Below are positions 41,420 through 50,587 of a DNA stretch of 64,000 nucleotides, piece after piece. The DNA is taken from NCBI RefSeq assembly GCF_032017025.1, contig NZ_DALZQO010000016.1, positions 9,149 through 73,148 on the forward strand, in the 5' to 3' direction. Below the pieces are notes generated by a model. The model was not told where the DNA came from and made no database searches. It saw only the letters and a program-made list of their open reading frames with translations. The DNA is from Hydrogenoanaerobacterium sp032017025. GTDB taxonomy: Bacteria; Bacillota; Clostridia; Oscillospirales; Ruminococcaceae. Made by a program: the position numbers and the translations under genes. The first letter of the stretch is position 1; every line of letters begins with the position of its first letter.

Positions 41420-42313
41420 TCACCCTTTCACACAGTCTGCTTGCGGCTGTCTCTTTAAATTGGCAGTTCCACTCATAAAGGTGCGAATTCGGTCTGCCAG
41501 CTCACGGGTATCATCGATACCGTCTTGATAAAGCTGCCGCATTCCCTCAGGGTTCTTTTCAAAGCCTGAAAACGGAATCGGTTTTCGGGGCGCCAGCACC
41601 AGGGCTTTTCCCTCCCTCTCGAGCTGATCAATAAAGCGCAGCGTATCGTTATACTTATTGTGGCGGTTTTCCATCGCCCGAATAAACTCGGGGTAGCGGC
41701 GGTAGCGCAGCTTGCGCAAAGTGCTGCATTGCATTGGTTTTTTTACAAAGCCACGCGGCTGAGTCAGCACAATTACATTTCTCTCGCAGCCCTTCCCCAT
41801 GGCACGGCATACCGGAATTGAGTCACCAATGGCTCCATCAAGATATTTTTTCCCATTGATCGTTACAATCTTCGCCACCAAAGGGATTGAGCTGGATGCG
41901 CGCAGCACCGCAAATTTATTTTGGCTAATGGTACTTTTATCGTAAAATTCGGTTTTTCCGGTATGCAGGTTGGTCACGCCCACCTCAAACCCAACAATAC
42001 TGCTTTCAAATGTGCCAAAATCAAACGGATCCAACTTGTTGGGGATTTCGTTAAACATAAAATCCATACCAAAAATAGAGCCATGCAGCAGCAGGTTGCG
42101 GTAACTAAGATAACAGGGATTCATAAAATTTTGCAACATTACCCTGCCCGTCCTGCCCTGCTGCCGGCTAATGTATGAGGTTGCGTTGCAGGCACCCGCC
42201 GATACACCGACGATATATTCAAAATCAATTCCAAGCTCAAGCAGAGTATCCAGCACACCTGCGGTATAAATACCGCGCAGCCCGCCACCCTCTAAAACCA
42301 GCCCTGTTTTCAT
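41420..42313 (-). CDS. Patatin-like phospholipase
   Basis: The 297-residue protein has the oxyanion loop LEGGGLRGIYTAGVLD, the serine motif GVSAGACNA near residue 38 and the catalytic Asp in YLDGAIGDSIPV near residue 160, so the Ser-Asp dyad is complete. It matches bacterial YjjU-type patatins, which act on acyl lipids, and appears cytosolic. It forms a pair with the FkbM gene. Confidence 0.88.
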   Translation of the reverse strand: MKTGLVLEGGGLRGIYTAGVLDTLLELGIDFEYIVGVSAGACNATSYISRQQGRTGRVMLQNFMNPCYLSYRNLLLHGSIFGMDFMFNEIPNKLDPFDFGTFESSIVGFEVGVTNLHTGKTEFYDKSTISQNKFAVLRASSSIPLVAKIVTINGKKYLDGAIGDSIPVCRAMGKGCERNVIVLTQPRGFVKKPMQCSTLRKLRYRRYPEFIRAMENRHNKYNDTLRFIDQLEREGKALVLAPRKPIPFSGFEKNPEGMRQLYQDGIDDTRELADRIRTFMSGTANLKRQPQADCVKG

Positions 42314-42391
42314 AAAAACCTCCTGTATGTCGCAAAGCAGGGGCGGATATAAATCCGCCCCTGCTTACTTGCCCAAAGGGCACACTGTAAC

Positions 42392-42441
42392 GGCATTGGC
42401 TACGAAAAGCCGTTTGCACGGCAGTTGCAAATGCCTGCTTC
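42392..42441. repeat. Intergenic dispersed repeat, copy 1
   Basis: About 50 bp starting GCATTGGCT and ending AATGCCTGCTT, nearly identical to 52111-52160 (about 43 of 50 bases). The ends form an inverted repeat. A GC-rich hairpin (AGGGGCGGAT/ATCCGCCCCT) lies just to its left at 42341-42365. Confidence 0.65.
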
Positions 42442-42469
42442 TAGTTAACACCAAAAAATCTATTGTTTG

Positions 42470-43711
42470 CTAAAACGGATAGACACCCTCGGGGTTGTAG
42501 AGGATATAGCTTTTTATGCTCAGCTCTTTGAGTGCTTTCAGTTGAGCATCCACATCCTCTTTTGTATACTGTTTGTTTTTTGCTGCAGGAATCGTACCAT
42601 CTGTATATGCTTGCACAAAGGGCATCAGGCTTTGTTCCGTTTTGCTCTGCGCGGTGCTCAATGTGGCAAGCACTGTGTCGTAAGGGTTCTGCACAGGGTT
42701 TACAAGCCCCGCCAGTTTGCTGCCTGCCCCCCATACTGCGGGCATTGAATTCACCGCAATGGCGCTGTTATAAGCAAACGGCTTGCCAAGGTGCTCCAGT
42801 CCGCTGATTCCCATAACGGAGCTCACGGGGGAAGCAACTGCAAATTTTGCACCTTTGGCGGTAACTGCTTCCTCCATTTTTACAACAAATTCGTTCAGTA
42901 CCTGATCCCAGCTCTTGCCCTGTGTATCACCAAAGGTGGCAAGGTTCATCCCGGATGCATTGGGGAACTGTACACTATCAGCGATAATCATCGTCACACC
43001 GGCCTCGGCACATTCCTGCGCCAGCGCAATATGATATCCCTGTGCTTCGGTATTGTATGGGTTCAGCCACGGCTTTCCGCCGCGATCGGCAAAATTGTCA
43101 AGCCAGAGCATCTCTTGCCCCTGATAATGCACGGCGGCCGCAACCTTCTTCTGCGATACAATATGGTCTTTAAACGTATGCAGCCTGGCCACGGGCTGCA
43201 TTTTATATTGAGCCAGTGTTTCGATTAGAGCCTTTAAATCGACAGGGCTGTCCGCAATTGCGGCACATTCCTTCGCTGTGGCATTCTGCGTGTTGTAAAG
43301 CACTTTTCCGGTATTGTCTTTCACGTCGAACAACAGCGCATTGTAGCCTGCCGCCGAGGCCTGCTGCAGCAACGTTTCCAGCTTAGCAGTATCCTTAATC
43401 ATTGCATTTGGTGCATATACTGCTTTCAGTTCAGACGGCAGCACCGGCGTTGTCTCCGGCTTCGATTCAGAGGCTACACTCTCGGGCTGAGAAGAAGGCT
43501 CCTGCGGCTGGCTGCTTGATGGACGCGGAGGTGTTTGCCCCGTGATAAGATCGTAGACAGGCGGATAGACAAACCACCCCACTACAAACAGCACCACAAC
43601 AAGTGCCACCATGCCTACAATGGCCAATGGTGAATGCGACCTGCTGCGGTCTCGCCGATAAATTCTGCTGCTATGTCGTTTGATTTTAAACCCTTTTGAC
43701 AATATCTTCAC
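42470..43711 (-). CDS. Membrane-anchored DUF4015 putative glycoside hydrolase
   Basis: The 413-residue protein has a very basic N-terminus (KIKRHSSRIYRRDRSRSH), one membrane segment (IVGMVALVVVLFVVGWFVY), a Pro/Ser/Glu-rich linker of about 40 residues and an outward TIM-barrel-like domain (NALLFDVKDNTGKVLY, then PVARLHTFKDH, then MLWLDNF) of the DUF4015 type, thought to be a glycosidase relative. It starts at GTG 43711, 47 bp after rnfA, so it may be cotranscribed with the Rnf-like genes. Confidence 0.75.
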   Translation of the reverse strand: MKILSKGFKIKRHSSRIYRRDRSRSHSPLAIVGMVALVVVLFVVGWFVYPPVYDLITGQTPPRPSSSQPQEPSSQPESVASESKPETTPVLPSELKAVYAPNAMIKDTAKLETLLQQASAAGYNALLFDVKDNTGKVLYNTQNATAKECAAIADSPVDLKALIETLAQYKMQPVARLHTFKDHIVSQKKVAAAVHYQGQEMLWLDNFADRGGKPWLNPYNTEAQGYHIALAQECAEAGVTMIIADSVQFPNASGMNLATFGDTQGKSWDQVLNEFVVKMEEAVTAKGAKFAVASPVSSVMGISGLEHLGKPFAYNSAIAVNSMPAVWGAGSKLAGLVNPVQNPYDTVLATLSTAQSKTEQSLMPFVQAYTDGTIPAAKNKQYTKEDVDAQLKALKELSIKSYILYNPEGVYPF

Positions 43712-43758
43712 CGCCCGTTTGTTTTACTTTACTGCAGTCTATGCAGGGTTGTCCGCTT

Positions 43759-44352
43759 TTAGAACGGCAGCTGATGCCCGACCAAGCCATACATAGCCAG
43801 CGCCACCATACCAAGGTACATCAGTGTGATGGGAAAACCGCGAAACGATTTTGGAACCTCGCTGAGCGTCAGCCGACGCTTGCCCTCGTAAACCAGCAAA
43901 GTTGCAATGGTAAAGCCAAGCCCTGAGCCAAAGCCGAAGCCAAGCGTTTTTGCAAGGTTAAAGTTTTGGTCTGCCGACAAAAACACCGAGCCAAGCAGCG
44001 CACAGTTAAAGGTAGCAAAGGTGAGTGTTGCACCCAGCTTGGTGTGTAGCGCAGGCAGAAATTGCTTCATTCCAAGGTAGATGCCAATATAAATAATGGT
44101 AATGGCAAGTACAAAGAAAAACGGGCGGTAGTAGAACTTCAGCTCAGTCTCTTTGAGCAACCCGTTGATAAAATAGGTTGCTGCTGATGCAAGCGTGGTC
44201 ATCACCGTAAGCAGTGCACCAAAGCCCAGCAGGTTCTTCCCCTGCTTTAAAATATTCAGCATCCGGCTGGCGCCCAACGCACGGGAAAAAACCACGTTTT
44301 CCAAAAAAATCGCAGTCATGGCAAGGGTGAAAAATTCAGCAAAAAATCTCAT
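43759..44352 (-). CDS. Divergent RnfA-like membrane subunit
   Basis: The 197-residue protein has six membrane segments of the Rnf/Nqr A-E fold. In normal RnfA a conserved ICPFLG cysteine near residue 25 and a TNCAVLG cysteine near residue 110 bind a membrane 2Fe-2S cluster together with RnfE. Here the first site reads VVFSRALGAS without cysteine, while the second is kept (FNCALLGS). The ATG follows AGGAGG and overlaps the RnfE-like gene by 4 bp. The family is clear, but cofactor loss makes ordinary Rnf function doubtful. Confidence 0.75.
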   Translation of the reverse strand: MRFFAEFFTLAMTAIFLENVVFSRALGASRMLNILKQGKNLLGFGALLTVMTTLASAATYFINGLLKETELKFYYRPFFFVLAITIIYIGIYLGMKQFLPALHTKLGATLTFATFNCALLGSVFLSADQNFNLAKTLGFGFGSGLGFTIATLLVYEGKRRLTLSEVPKSFRGFPITLMYLGMVALAMYGLVGHQLPF

Positions 44353-45053
44353 CGTGCTACCTCCTCACCCACCGGTAATCCAATAATCGGCTGCTTGGTG
44401 CGCATACGGCGCTTATTGGCAATCTTATAGGCAAGTTCACGCAGGTATCTGCCCACAGCCGCAAACATTGCCACCAGCATAAAGCCCGCAAAGGGTAGCA
44501 CCGCCGCGGTAATCTTAAACGGCAAGGGCACAGGCAAGCCCCACAGGGTGTTGGCATAAAGCAGCTCACGTACTGCCGAAATCATAACAATGGCAAATGC
44601 AAACCCCGTACAGTAGCATGCACCGTCAACCAATGCTTCGATCGGAGATTTTTTTATGGCAAACTTTTCGCAGCGCGAAAATAACACCGAATTAAAAATC
44701 ATCAGTGAAAAATACATGCCCATAGAGTCAAAAATCGTCGGTGCAATTGGGGCCACAAGCATCGCAGCGGGAATCAAAAAAAGCGATGCAATCAGGGTGT
44801 ACATCGGGATACGCAGCCACTGCGGGACTGCCGTTTTAACAAAGGACGCAACCACCATAGTAGGAATGGTTACAATCGCCAGTGTAATCGAAAGTGCAAC
44901 CGCATTTTTCAGTGAGGTAGATGCTACCACGACCGGGGCAAGCAACAGCCCCCCTACTAAGACAGGATTATGCGATAGAATGCCGCTAAACCTGTGCAGA
45001 GCTTTTTTTCGATCTGTGCGGCGCACGTGTTTTGCTACGTTTTTTCGGCTCAA
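44349..45053 (-). CDS. Divergent RnfE-like membrane subunit
   Basis: The 234-residue protein is the RnfE partner (HNPVLVGGLLLAPVVVAST, SPIEALVDGACYCTGFAFAI). The first ligand motif GMCPTLA is replaced by LLLAPVVVA, and the second (NCAILGRAEAFA) by NSVLFSRCEKFA, so both expected cysteine positions are empty; the remaining Cys is shifted by a few residues. It starts at TTG 45053 after AAGGAGG and overlaps the RnfD-like gene by 68 bp. A basic N-terminal extension (RKNVAKHVRRTDRKK) is unusual. Confidence 0.75.
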   Translation of the reverse strand: MSRKNVAKHVRRTDRKKALHRFSGILSHNPVLVGGLLLAPVVVASTSLKNAVALSITLAIVTIPTMVVASFVKTAVPQWLRIPMYTLIASLFLIPAAMLVAPIAPTIFDSMGMYFSLMIFNSVLFSRCEKFAIKKSPIEALVDGACYCTGFAFAIVMISAVRELLYANTLWGLPVPLPFKITAAVLPFAGFMLVAMFAAVGRYLRELAYKIANKRRMRTKQPIIGLPVGEEVAR

Positions 45054-46017
45054 AATTCATCCTCCTTAGTATTCTCAGAATAGCTTCGCTTACTCTGTCA
45101 ATCACCGGAGCGAACGCGTTCATCAATAGAATGGCGAACATCACCGTTTGTTCATAGCCGCCGTAGCGCCGGAACAGCATAGTGACGACAGCCGCGATGA
45201 TTCCGTAAAAATATTTAGAAAGCCCGCGTTTTGGTGCCGTAACCGGGTCGGTGAGCATAAACACCGCACCGTACATCAGCGAGCCGGAAAGCATCTCCAA
45301 CACTACCGACGACAGCCCCGAGGTGGGAATGCGCGGAAAAGCGTAAGCGATGACCGCAGCAGTTGCCAAAAAGCTTACCGGCACCTGCCAGCTTACTGTT
45401 TTACGAAAAATTAGGTATATCAGACATGTTGTTAGCACTAAGATATTAGTAGCACCCATAGGGCCTGCAAAGTTGCCTGTTATCATGTCCAGCGTGTTGA
45501 TGACCGGCACACCGCCAAGCTTTAGTGTGTGCGCAGGCCCCTCAATCAGCTTAACAGCCGCCTCGCCAAACACTTCCAGCTTCATCAGCGGCTCGGGGTA
45601 CAAAAACACCTGATCAGGCCAGCTGATCGCCATCAAGGCAAACGCACCGGCCGCAGGGTTAAACAGGTTTTGCCCCACGCCGCCAAACGGCTGCTTTACA
45701 AAAACAATTGCGAACAAACCGCCGATAATCACAATATGATATGGAATAGAGGCAGGCAGCAGCAGCGGTATCATCATGCCCGTTACAATGGATGAAAAAT
45801 CACGCAAATTGATTTTTTGCCCACGCAGCAGGATACATAAAATGTCCGCTGCCACACAGGTTACCACCGATATAACCCCCAACATCGCCGCCCGCTCGCC
45901 GTAGAAATAAAAAGCCATCAGGTAGAGCGGCAGCAGCGCGATGATGACATCGCCCATTACCGTGCGGTTGGTCTCCCTTGCCTTGATGTGCGGAGCGTTA
46001 TGATCTTTTAGCAGCAC
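44986..46017 (-). CDS. Divergent RnfD-like membrane subunit
   Basis: The 343-residue protein keeps the RnfD hallmarks KQPFGGVGQNLFNPAAGAFA near residue 115 and MLTDPVTAPKRG near residue 245, with about ten membrane segments. The region where RnfD holds FMN on a threonine (usually .GATPL.) reads EGPAHTLKLGG, so a threonine is there but the motif is altered. It starts at GTG 46017 after AAAGGAG, overlaps the RnfC-like gene by 20 bp, and has a long basic C-terminal tail (PKKRSKTRAPHRSKKS). Confidence 0.8.
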   Translation of the reverse strand: MLLKDHNAPHIKARETNRTVMGDVIIALLPLYLMAFYFYGERAAMLGVISVVTCVAADILCILLRGQKINLRDFSSIVTGMMIPLLLPASIPYHIVIIGGLFAIVFVKQPFGGVGQNLFNPAAGAFALMAISWPDQVFLYPEPLMKLEVFGEAAVKLIEGPAHTLKLGGVPVINTLDMITGNFAGPMGATNILVLTTCLIYLIFRKTVSWQVPVSFLATAAVIAYAFPRIPTSGLSSVVLEMLSGSLMYGAVFMLTDPVTAPKRGLSKYFYGIIAAVVTMLFRRYGGYEQTVMFAILLMNAFAPVIDRVSEAILRILRRMNFEPKKRSKTRAPHRSKKSSAQV

Positions 46018-47068
46018 CGGGCTTCACTCCTTTCCTTCTTGGCAGTGTGGCACGAGCCGCCTTGATGTTCGCGGCGATATCGAGGTTGGCAGGGCAGATA
46101 TACGAGCAGGTACCGCAGCCGATGCAACGGTCAATTTCATAGAAATACAGCTCTTGGGTTTTGCCATGCTCAATGCATTTATTCATGTAAAACGGGGTGA
46201 GGTTTTCAGGGCATACATCTACGCAACGCCCGCAGCCGATGCACTTATAATTGCGGTCCTTGGTATCCTCGTTAAAGGCAAGGATTGCACGGGTGCTGTT
46301 GGTGACAACGGTATTATCGGGATCTTTGCACGAAATGCCCGTCATCGAGCCACCTAAGATAATGGTATTCGGCTCGGAGGCCAGCCCACAGCGCTCCAAC
46401 ACCTGTATAATGGGCATTCCCAGCGAAACCTCTAGGTTGGTGGGGTTGGCAATGCAGTTGCCCGCCACCGTGATAAAGCAGCTCGTTTGCACCTTACCCC
46501 GTGTTGCCGCACGTGCCAGATGAATGAGCGCACCTACACCAATCAGCAAAATGGGGCGGTATTCCTGAAATTCATCGCTGATGCGGTATTCGGCAGGGTA
46601 TCTGCCGCGAATACGCTTTACCTCAACACCCTCAATTTTCTTAGGAATCTTGACGGAGAGATCGGTAATGTTTTTATAAACCGCAAAGAATACATTTTTA
46701 GCACCCACTGCGGTTTTCGCAAGCTGCAGCCCCTGCACGGTCAGCTCCGGCTTTTTCAGCATCGGGTTAATTTGGCTCGATATGTAGGGCTCATCGTCCG
46801 ATGCGTCTCCTACAACGGCAGCTACGCCGGTATCGTGCGCCATCATCAGCTTTTGATACAGCGGTATGCCATCACGCTCGTCCACAATGTTCGCACGCCG
46901 CGCTATCTCAATCACCTGTTCGGGGGTTAACTCATTCGGTGGCGGATAAAGCGTATGATCAAAGGTAATATTGTTTGTATTCACATTAAAGAATTTGCGC
47001 AGGTCGCGGCTAAGCGCGGGCTCCTTGCGCTGTTCCAGAACAATGCCTCTGGTAAAAAATCCTGCCAT
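45998..47068 (-). CDS. RnfC-like iron-sulfur subunit lacking the NADH/FMN region
   Basis: The protein has about 356 residues, whereas RnfC usually has 430 or more. The N-terminal barrel with the GG.HP and HIGAP motifs is absent, and the glycine-rich GLGGAxFPT loop that binds FMN/NADH is replaced by IVDERDGIPLYQK. The ECEPY loop survives partly as DDEPYIS. The C-terminal ferredoxin part is intact with two 4Fe-4S motifs, CIGCGRCVDVCP and CIGCGTCSYICP. It should therefore carry electrons but not react with NADH. ATG 47068 follows AGGTG; a TTG 21 bp earlier is an alternative. It is the first gene of the operon C-D-E-A. Confidence 0.78.
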   Translation of the reverse strand: MAGFFTRGIVLEQRKEPALSRDLRKFFNVNTNNITFDHTLYPPPNELTPEQVIEIARRANIVDERDGIPLYQKLMMAHDTGVAAVVGDASDDEPYISSQINPMLKKPELTVQGLQLAKTAVGAKNVFFAVYKNITDLSVKIPKKIEGVEVKRIRGRYPAEYRISDEFQEYRPILLIGVGALIHLARAATRGKVQTSCFITVAGNCIANPTNLEVSLGMPIIQVLERCGLASEPNTIILGGSMTGISCKDPDNTVVTNSTRAILAFNEDTKDRNYKCIGCGRCVDVCPENLTPFYMNKCIEHGKTQELYFYEIDRCIGCGTCSYICPANLDIAANIKAARATLPRRKGVKPGAAKRS

Positions 47069-47112
47069 CTTTTCAAAATCACCTACCAATTTTAAAATGG
47101 GGATGCTTGTTT

Positions 47113-47733
47113 ATGTGCTTTGAACTGCTAAGTCAACAAAAACTAAAAGCGGTGCTTACCGGGGTCGATTTGCAGCAATATCATCTTACTTATGAAAAAA
47201 TCGATTACCGTGATGCCGAAACCAAGGCGGCACTCATCAACATCTTAGAGTGCGCCCGTCTGGAAACAGGGTACTTCCCTGCCTCCGGCAAGCTGTTTGT
47301 CGAGATTTACCCGCTTGGCGACGGGTGTATCATCTATTTCTCCTGCGCAGAAGGCATGGAGCCTTTGAGCGTATCGGATATTGCACTCAGTGCTGTGCAG
47401 GGTTATCTGCCACAGGCTGTGGACAGTTATTTCCCCATCACCGAGCCTTTGGTATTCACCTTTGAAAGCTGCGATGTAATGATAACCGCCTGCACCAAGC
47501 TTTTTTCGATGTATTGCCACCGTGTACGCAAAAGCGCACTGTACTATTTTGATGGGTATTACCGCTTAATTTTATACCCGCTCGATGGAAAAGGCAGCCT
47601 TTCTGCGGCATTTTTGTGCGAATACGCGCAGCCTACAGGGCGGGGCGACCTTCTCGCCGCCTATATTGCGGAGCATGGCACACCAATCGCAGAAGAAAAC
47701 GCGATTGATAAGGTCTCGTATTATCTGTCTTAG
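47113..47733 (+). CDS. mecA: MecA/NegA-like ClpC adaptor protein
   Basis: The 206-residue protein has the two-domain MecA layout: an N-terminal substrate-binding domain (LTGVDLQQYHLTYEKIDYRD, then CARLETGYFP and GCIIYFS) and a C-terminal ClpC-binding domain (VFTFESCDVMITACTKLF, then KSALYYFDGYYRLIL). MecA hands unfolded or specific proteins to ClpCP. It is divergent from the Rnf-like operon and its stop overlaps the end of the convergent rpe gene. Confidence 0.75.
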   Translation: MCFELLSQQKLKAVLTGVDLQQYHLTYEKIDYRDAETKAALINILECARLETGYFPASGKLFVEIYPLGDGCIIYFSCAEGMEPLSVSDIALSAVQGYLPQAVDSYFPITEPLVFTFESCDVMITACTKLFSMYCHRVRKSALYYFDGYYRLILYPLDGKGSLSAAFLCEYAQPTGRGDLLAAYIAEHGTPIAEENAIDKVSYYLS

Positions 47734-48410
47734 CAAGAAGTTTTTGCAGCTTTGGCCTGCTGTGCCGCTTCTTTCAGCTGTGAGATCGCCTGTTTATAAT
47801 CATCTTTGCCGTAAACAGCGCTGCCCGCAACCATCACGTCCACGCCGCTTTGGGCTGCAAGGCCGACGGTGCCGGTATCAATTCCGCCGTCCGCCTGAAT
47901 GAGCACATCCAGCCCTTCCGTATCAATCTTATTGCTCAGGGCACGTACCTTCGGCATCATATCCGCCATAAACTTCTGGCCGCCAAAGCCCGGCTCCACA
48001 GTCATCACCAATACCATATCGATGAGGTGCAGGTAAGGGAACACCGTTTCTGCAGGTGTTTTGGGCTTAATGGCTATGCCCACTTTTTTACCCAGGCTTC
48101 GAATTTTATCGATGACCCGCTCAACATTATAATCTGCCTCGTAATGGAAACAAATCAGGTCAGCACCCGCATCTGCAAACGCCTCGGCATAGGTGTATGG
48201 GTCGTCAATCATCAGGTGTACATCAAAAAAAATATCGAGGTTTGGGCGAAGCGATTTTACAACACACGGCCCAATGGTGATGTTCGGTACAAAGCTGCCA
48301 TCCATAACGTCGATATGCAGCCAGTCGGCGCCTGCTTTGGCAACAGCGTCGGATTGTTCGAGCAATCTGCCAAAATCGGCAGACAGAATCGATGGTGCAA
48401 TTTTAATCAA
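47730..48410 (-). CDS. rpe: Ribulose-phosphate 3-epimerase
   Basis: The 226-residue TIM-barrel enzyme has the signature KIAPSILSADF, HIDVMDGSFVPNITIGP, VHLMIDDP, VMTVEPGFGGQKF and IQADGGI, with the catalytic aspartates in DVMDG and ADGGID. It interconverts ribulose-5-phosphate and xylulose-5-phosphate. It ends 3 bp inside the convergent mecA gene. Confidence 0.95.
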   Translation of the reverse strand: MIKIAPSILSADFGRLLEQSDAVAKAGADWLHIDVMDGSFVPNITIGPCVVKSLRPNLDIFFDVHLMIDDPYTYAEAFADAGADLICFHYEADYNVERVIDKIRSLGKKVGIAIKPKTPAETVFPYLHLIDMVLVMTVEPGFGGQKFMADMMPKVRALSNKIDTEGLDVLIQADGGIDTGTVGLAAQSGVDVMVAGSAVYGKDDYKQAISQLKEAAQQAKAAKTSC

Positions 48411-48597
48411 AGAAATACCTCTTTTCTTGAAGTATATTATTTAGTAGATAAATTTACTCACACTATATTCTAAACCACCAAAGCCCTCTGCGTCAACAAA
48501 ATAGATCAATTTAACAAATTCTTCATGTTTTTTCTTACAACCTCTAACAAACCTGTGCAAATTCCCGCAATTATTTGCAAAACTAGCTAAAAGCCGA

Positions 48598-48627
48598 AAG
48601 CCGCGGAGATACCTCCGCGGCTTTTAT
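48598..48627. terminator. GC-rich terminator-like hairpin in the rpe-htrA gap
   Basis: AGCCGCGGAG and CTCCGCGGCT form a perfect 10-bp stem around a four-base loop, with TTTTATTT on the plus side and CTTTCGGCTTTT on the minus side. No gene is apparent between 48411 and 48776. Confidence 0.6.
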
Positions 48628-48775
48628 TTGATGCGCGGGCATTACATTGGGCTATTCACGGGCATTGCTGCCACCCTTTGCCGCGCCACGCTAGCTGTAA
48701 CATGAATTCACACTACATAAGCATTCTATGCGGAGCAATCATTCGAGGCGACAGCCGGAAGCATGGGCAAGCATA

Positions 48776-48805
48776 TGCAAAAAGAGCGGACATCAATGTC
48801 CGCCC
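48776..48805 (-). terminator. Terminator of htrA
   Basis: GCGGACAT pairs with ATGTCCGC around a two-base loop, and on the minus strand it runs into CTTTTTG. Confidence 0.75.
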
Positions 48806-48850
48806 TTCAATCTTGGAGGATTTCATGCATTATTTTAAATAATTTTGAGC

Positions 48851-50443
48851 CTACTGAAGAAAGGAAAAAAAGTTATTGGCATTGCCATTTTGCTTTTGCT
48901 GGGGTACCATCTGCTGGGTATTTACATCATCACCGGTGTCAGCCATCAGTGCAATGATTACCTCAAAGGTGCTGTCACTCTTGCCGGAAGTTCTTCTGAA
49001 CACGGTTAGGGTTACCTTGTCACCGGGTTTAAAATCTTTCAGATAGTCACGCAGGTCGCCCAACGTTGCAATATCTTTGCCATCGATTTTCGTGATAATA
49101 TCGCCTGCAAGAACACCCTTGTTCGCTATATCCGAACCGGGCTCGGCGGTGTATACCATAAAGCCGGCGGGTACATTGTTGTAGCGTGCGAGTGTATCGT
49201 CAATTTCTCTGCCGGTAATGCCGAGCTTTACCCTGCCGGTCACTCTGCCGTTGGCAATCAAATCATCGATGATGGGCTTCGCCTCCGAAATAGGGATTGC
49301 AAAACCCAGGCCCTCGTATTCGGTAGATGCGATTTTTGAAGAGTTGATACCGATTACCTGCCCGTAAACGTTAACCAGTGCACCGCCCGAGTTGCCGGGG
49401 TTGATTGCGGCGTCTGTTTGAATGCAGTTCATGGTATAGCCTGCGTCATTGCTCTTGATTGGACGATTAACGCCCGAGATGATTCCCTTGGTGACTGAGC
49501 TTGCGAACTCAAGCCCGCCGGGGTTGCCGATGGCTACAACATCTTCGCCAACCTGAAGCTGTGCGGAATCGCCGAACTCTGCGGCAGTGAGGTTGTTTGC
49601 CTCAATTTTAATCACTGCGAGGTCGGTATTGTCATCACGGCCAACCAGTCTTGCATCGTACTCCTCGTCGTTGTAAAGTACAACCTTCATGCCGCTTGCA
49701 CCTGCAACCACGTGTGCATTGGTAATGATGTAGCCGTCTGCAGACATGATAATGCCGGAACCTTCACTGGTTTGAATGGGGCCTGAACCGCCATAAAAGG
49801 GGTTGTTGGCGTCTACCGCTGCATAAACCACAACGCCCACCACCGAAGGCTGCACCTTTGCGGCAATCTGCTTTGTGGTAAGGCTACCGTCCGCCGCAAT
49901 GGTTTCACTGGTTTTGGGTACATCGTTGATGTTCAGCCCCGGTGAGGTGATTTCAGGCCCGGGGGTAATCTGCGAAGTGCCAGAATTGAAGGAGCCGTTG
50001 CCCTGTACAACGCTCCATACGCCGTAGCCGGCCATGCCAATTACGGCAACTGCAAACATAGAGCAGACAATGGTGGTAAATACCATAAGCCCTTTGTTTT
50101 TTTTCTTTCCTGCTTTTTTATTATCTGTGGTGCTGTCGTACTCTGCAAAATTCCATTTGTACTCTTCATCGGCCTTGTGCTGGCCCTGAGTGCCGCCGGC
50201 GTTGTTGTAGTTGGCGCTGTAATTTGCTCTGTAATCGGTGCGCCCGTTGTTCCAGCCGGTTCTGGGGTTGTACTGGCCTGTGCCGTAGGGGTTTTGCTGT
50301 GCCTGCCACCCTGTGCCGGCATTACCGCCCGTTGTTTTGTAAGGGTCGCTGTTCGGGGGTGTGGAGTTTACCTGGTTTTCATTGTTTTCCGCTTTGTGGT
50401 CGTTGCCGTTCTCATTTAGTTTGTTGTCGTTAAAATCGGTCAT
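48851..50443 (-). CDS. htrA: HtrA/DegP-type membrane-anchored serine protease with PDZ
   Basis: The 530-residue protein has a disordered Asn/Gly/Tyr-rich cytosolic part (residues 1-120), one membrane segment (LMVFTTIVCSMFAVAVIGMA), a trypsin-like domain with the triad His (YIITNAHVVAG), Asp (DDNTDLAVIKI) and Ser (INPGNSGGALVN), and a PDZ domain (NKGVLAGDIITKIDGKDIAT). It degrades or refolds damaged proteins outside the membrane. It follows a histidine kinase gene by 144 bp, a layout like that of CssRS-HtrA envelope stress systems. ATG follows GGGAGG. Confidence 0.92.
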   Translation of the reverse strand: MTDFNDNKLNENGNDHKAENNENQVNSTPPNSDPYKTTGGNAGTGWQAQQNPYGTGQYNPRTGWNNGRTDYRANYSANYNNAGGTQGQHKADEEYKWNFAEYDSTTDNKKAGKKKNKGLMVFTTIVCSMFAVAVIGMAGYGVWSVVQGNGSFNSGTSQITPGPEITSPGLNINDVPKTSETIAADGSLTTKQIAAKVQPSVVGVVVYAAVDANNPFYGGSGPIQTSEGSGIIMSADGYIITNAHVVAGASGMKVVLYNDEEYDARLVGRDDNTDLAVIKIEANNLTAAEFGDSAQLQVGEDVVAIGNPGGLEFASSVTKGIISGVNRPIKSNDAGYTMNCIQTDAAINPGNSGGALVNVYGQVIGINSSKIASTEYEGLGFAIPISEAKPIIDDLIANGRVTGRVKLGITGREIDDTLARYNNVPAGFMVYTAEPGSDIANKGVLAGDIITKIDGKDIATLGDLRDYLKDFKPGDKVTLTVFRRTSGKSDSTFEVIIALMADTGDDVNTQQMVPQQKQNGNANNFFSFLQ

Positions 50444-50587
50444 ATCTAAAACCTCCCTGCGAGGGTACCTCGCTGTTTGTTATTTGCTTGATTTTATTAT
50501 ATCGATTAAATATGAAATAATAATAAACGGGGCATAAAAAGATTCCGGATTATTTATGATGTTTCTATGTTAATTGCGACTTAGCTG

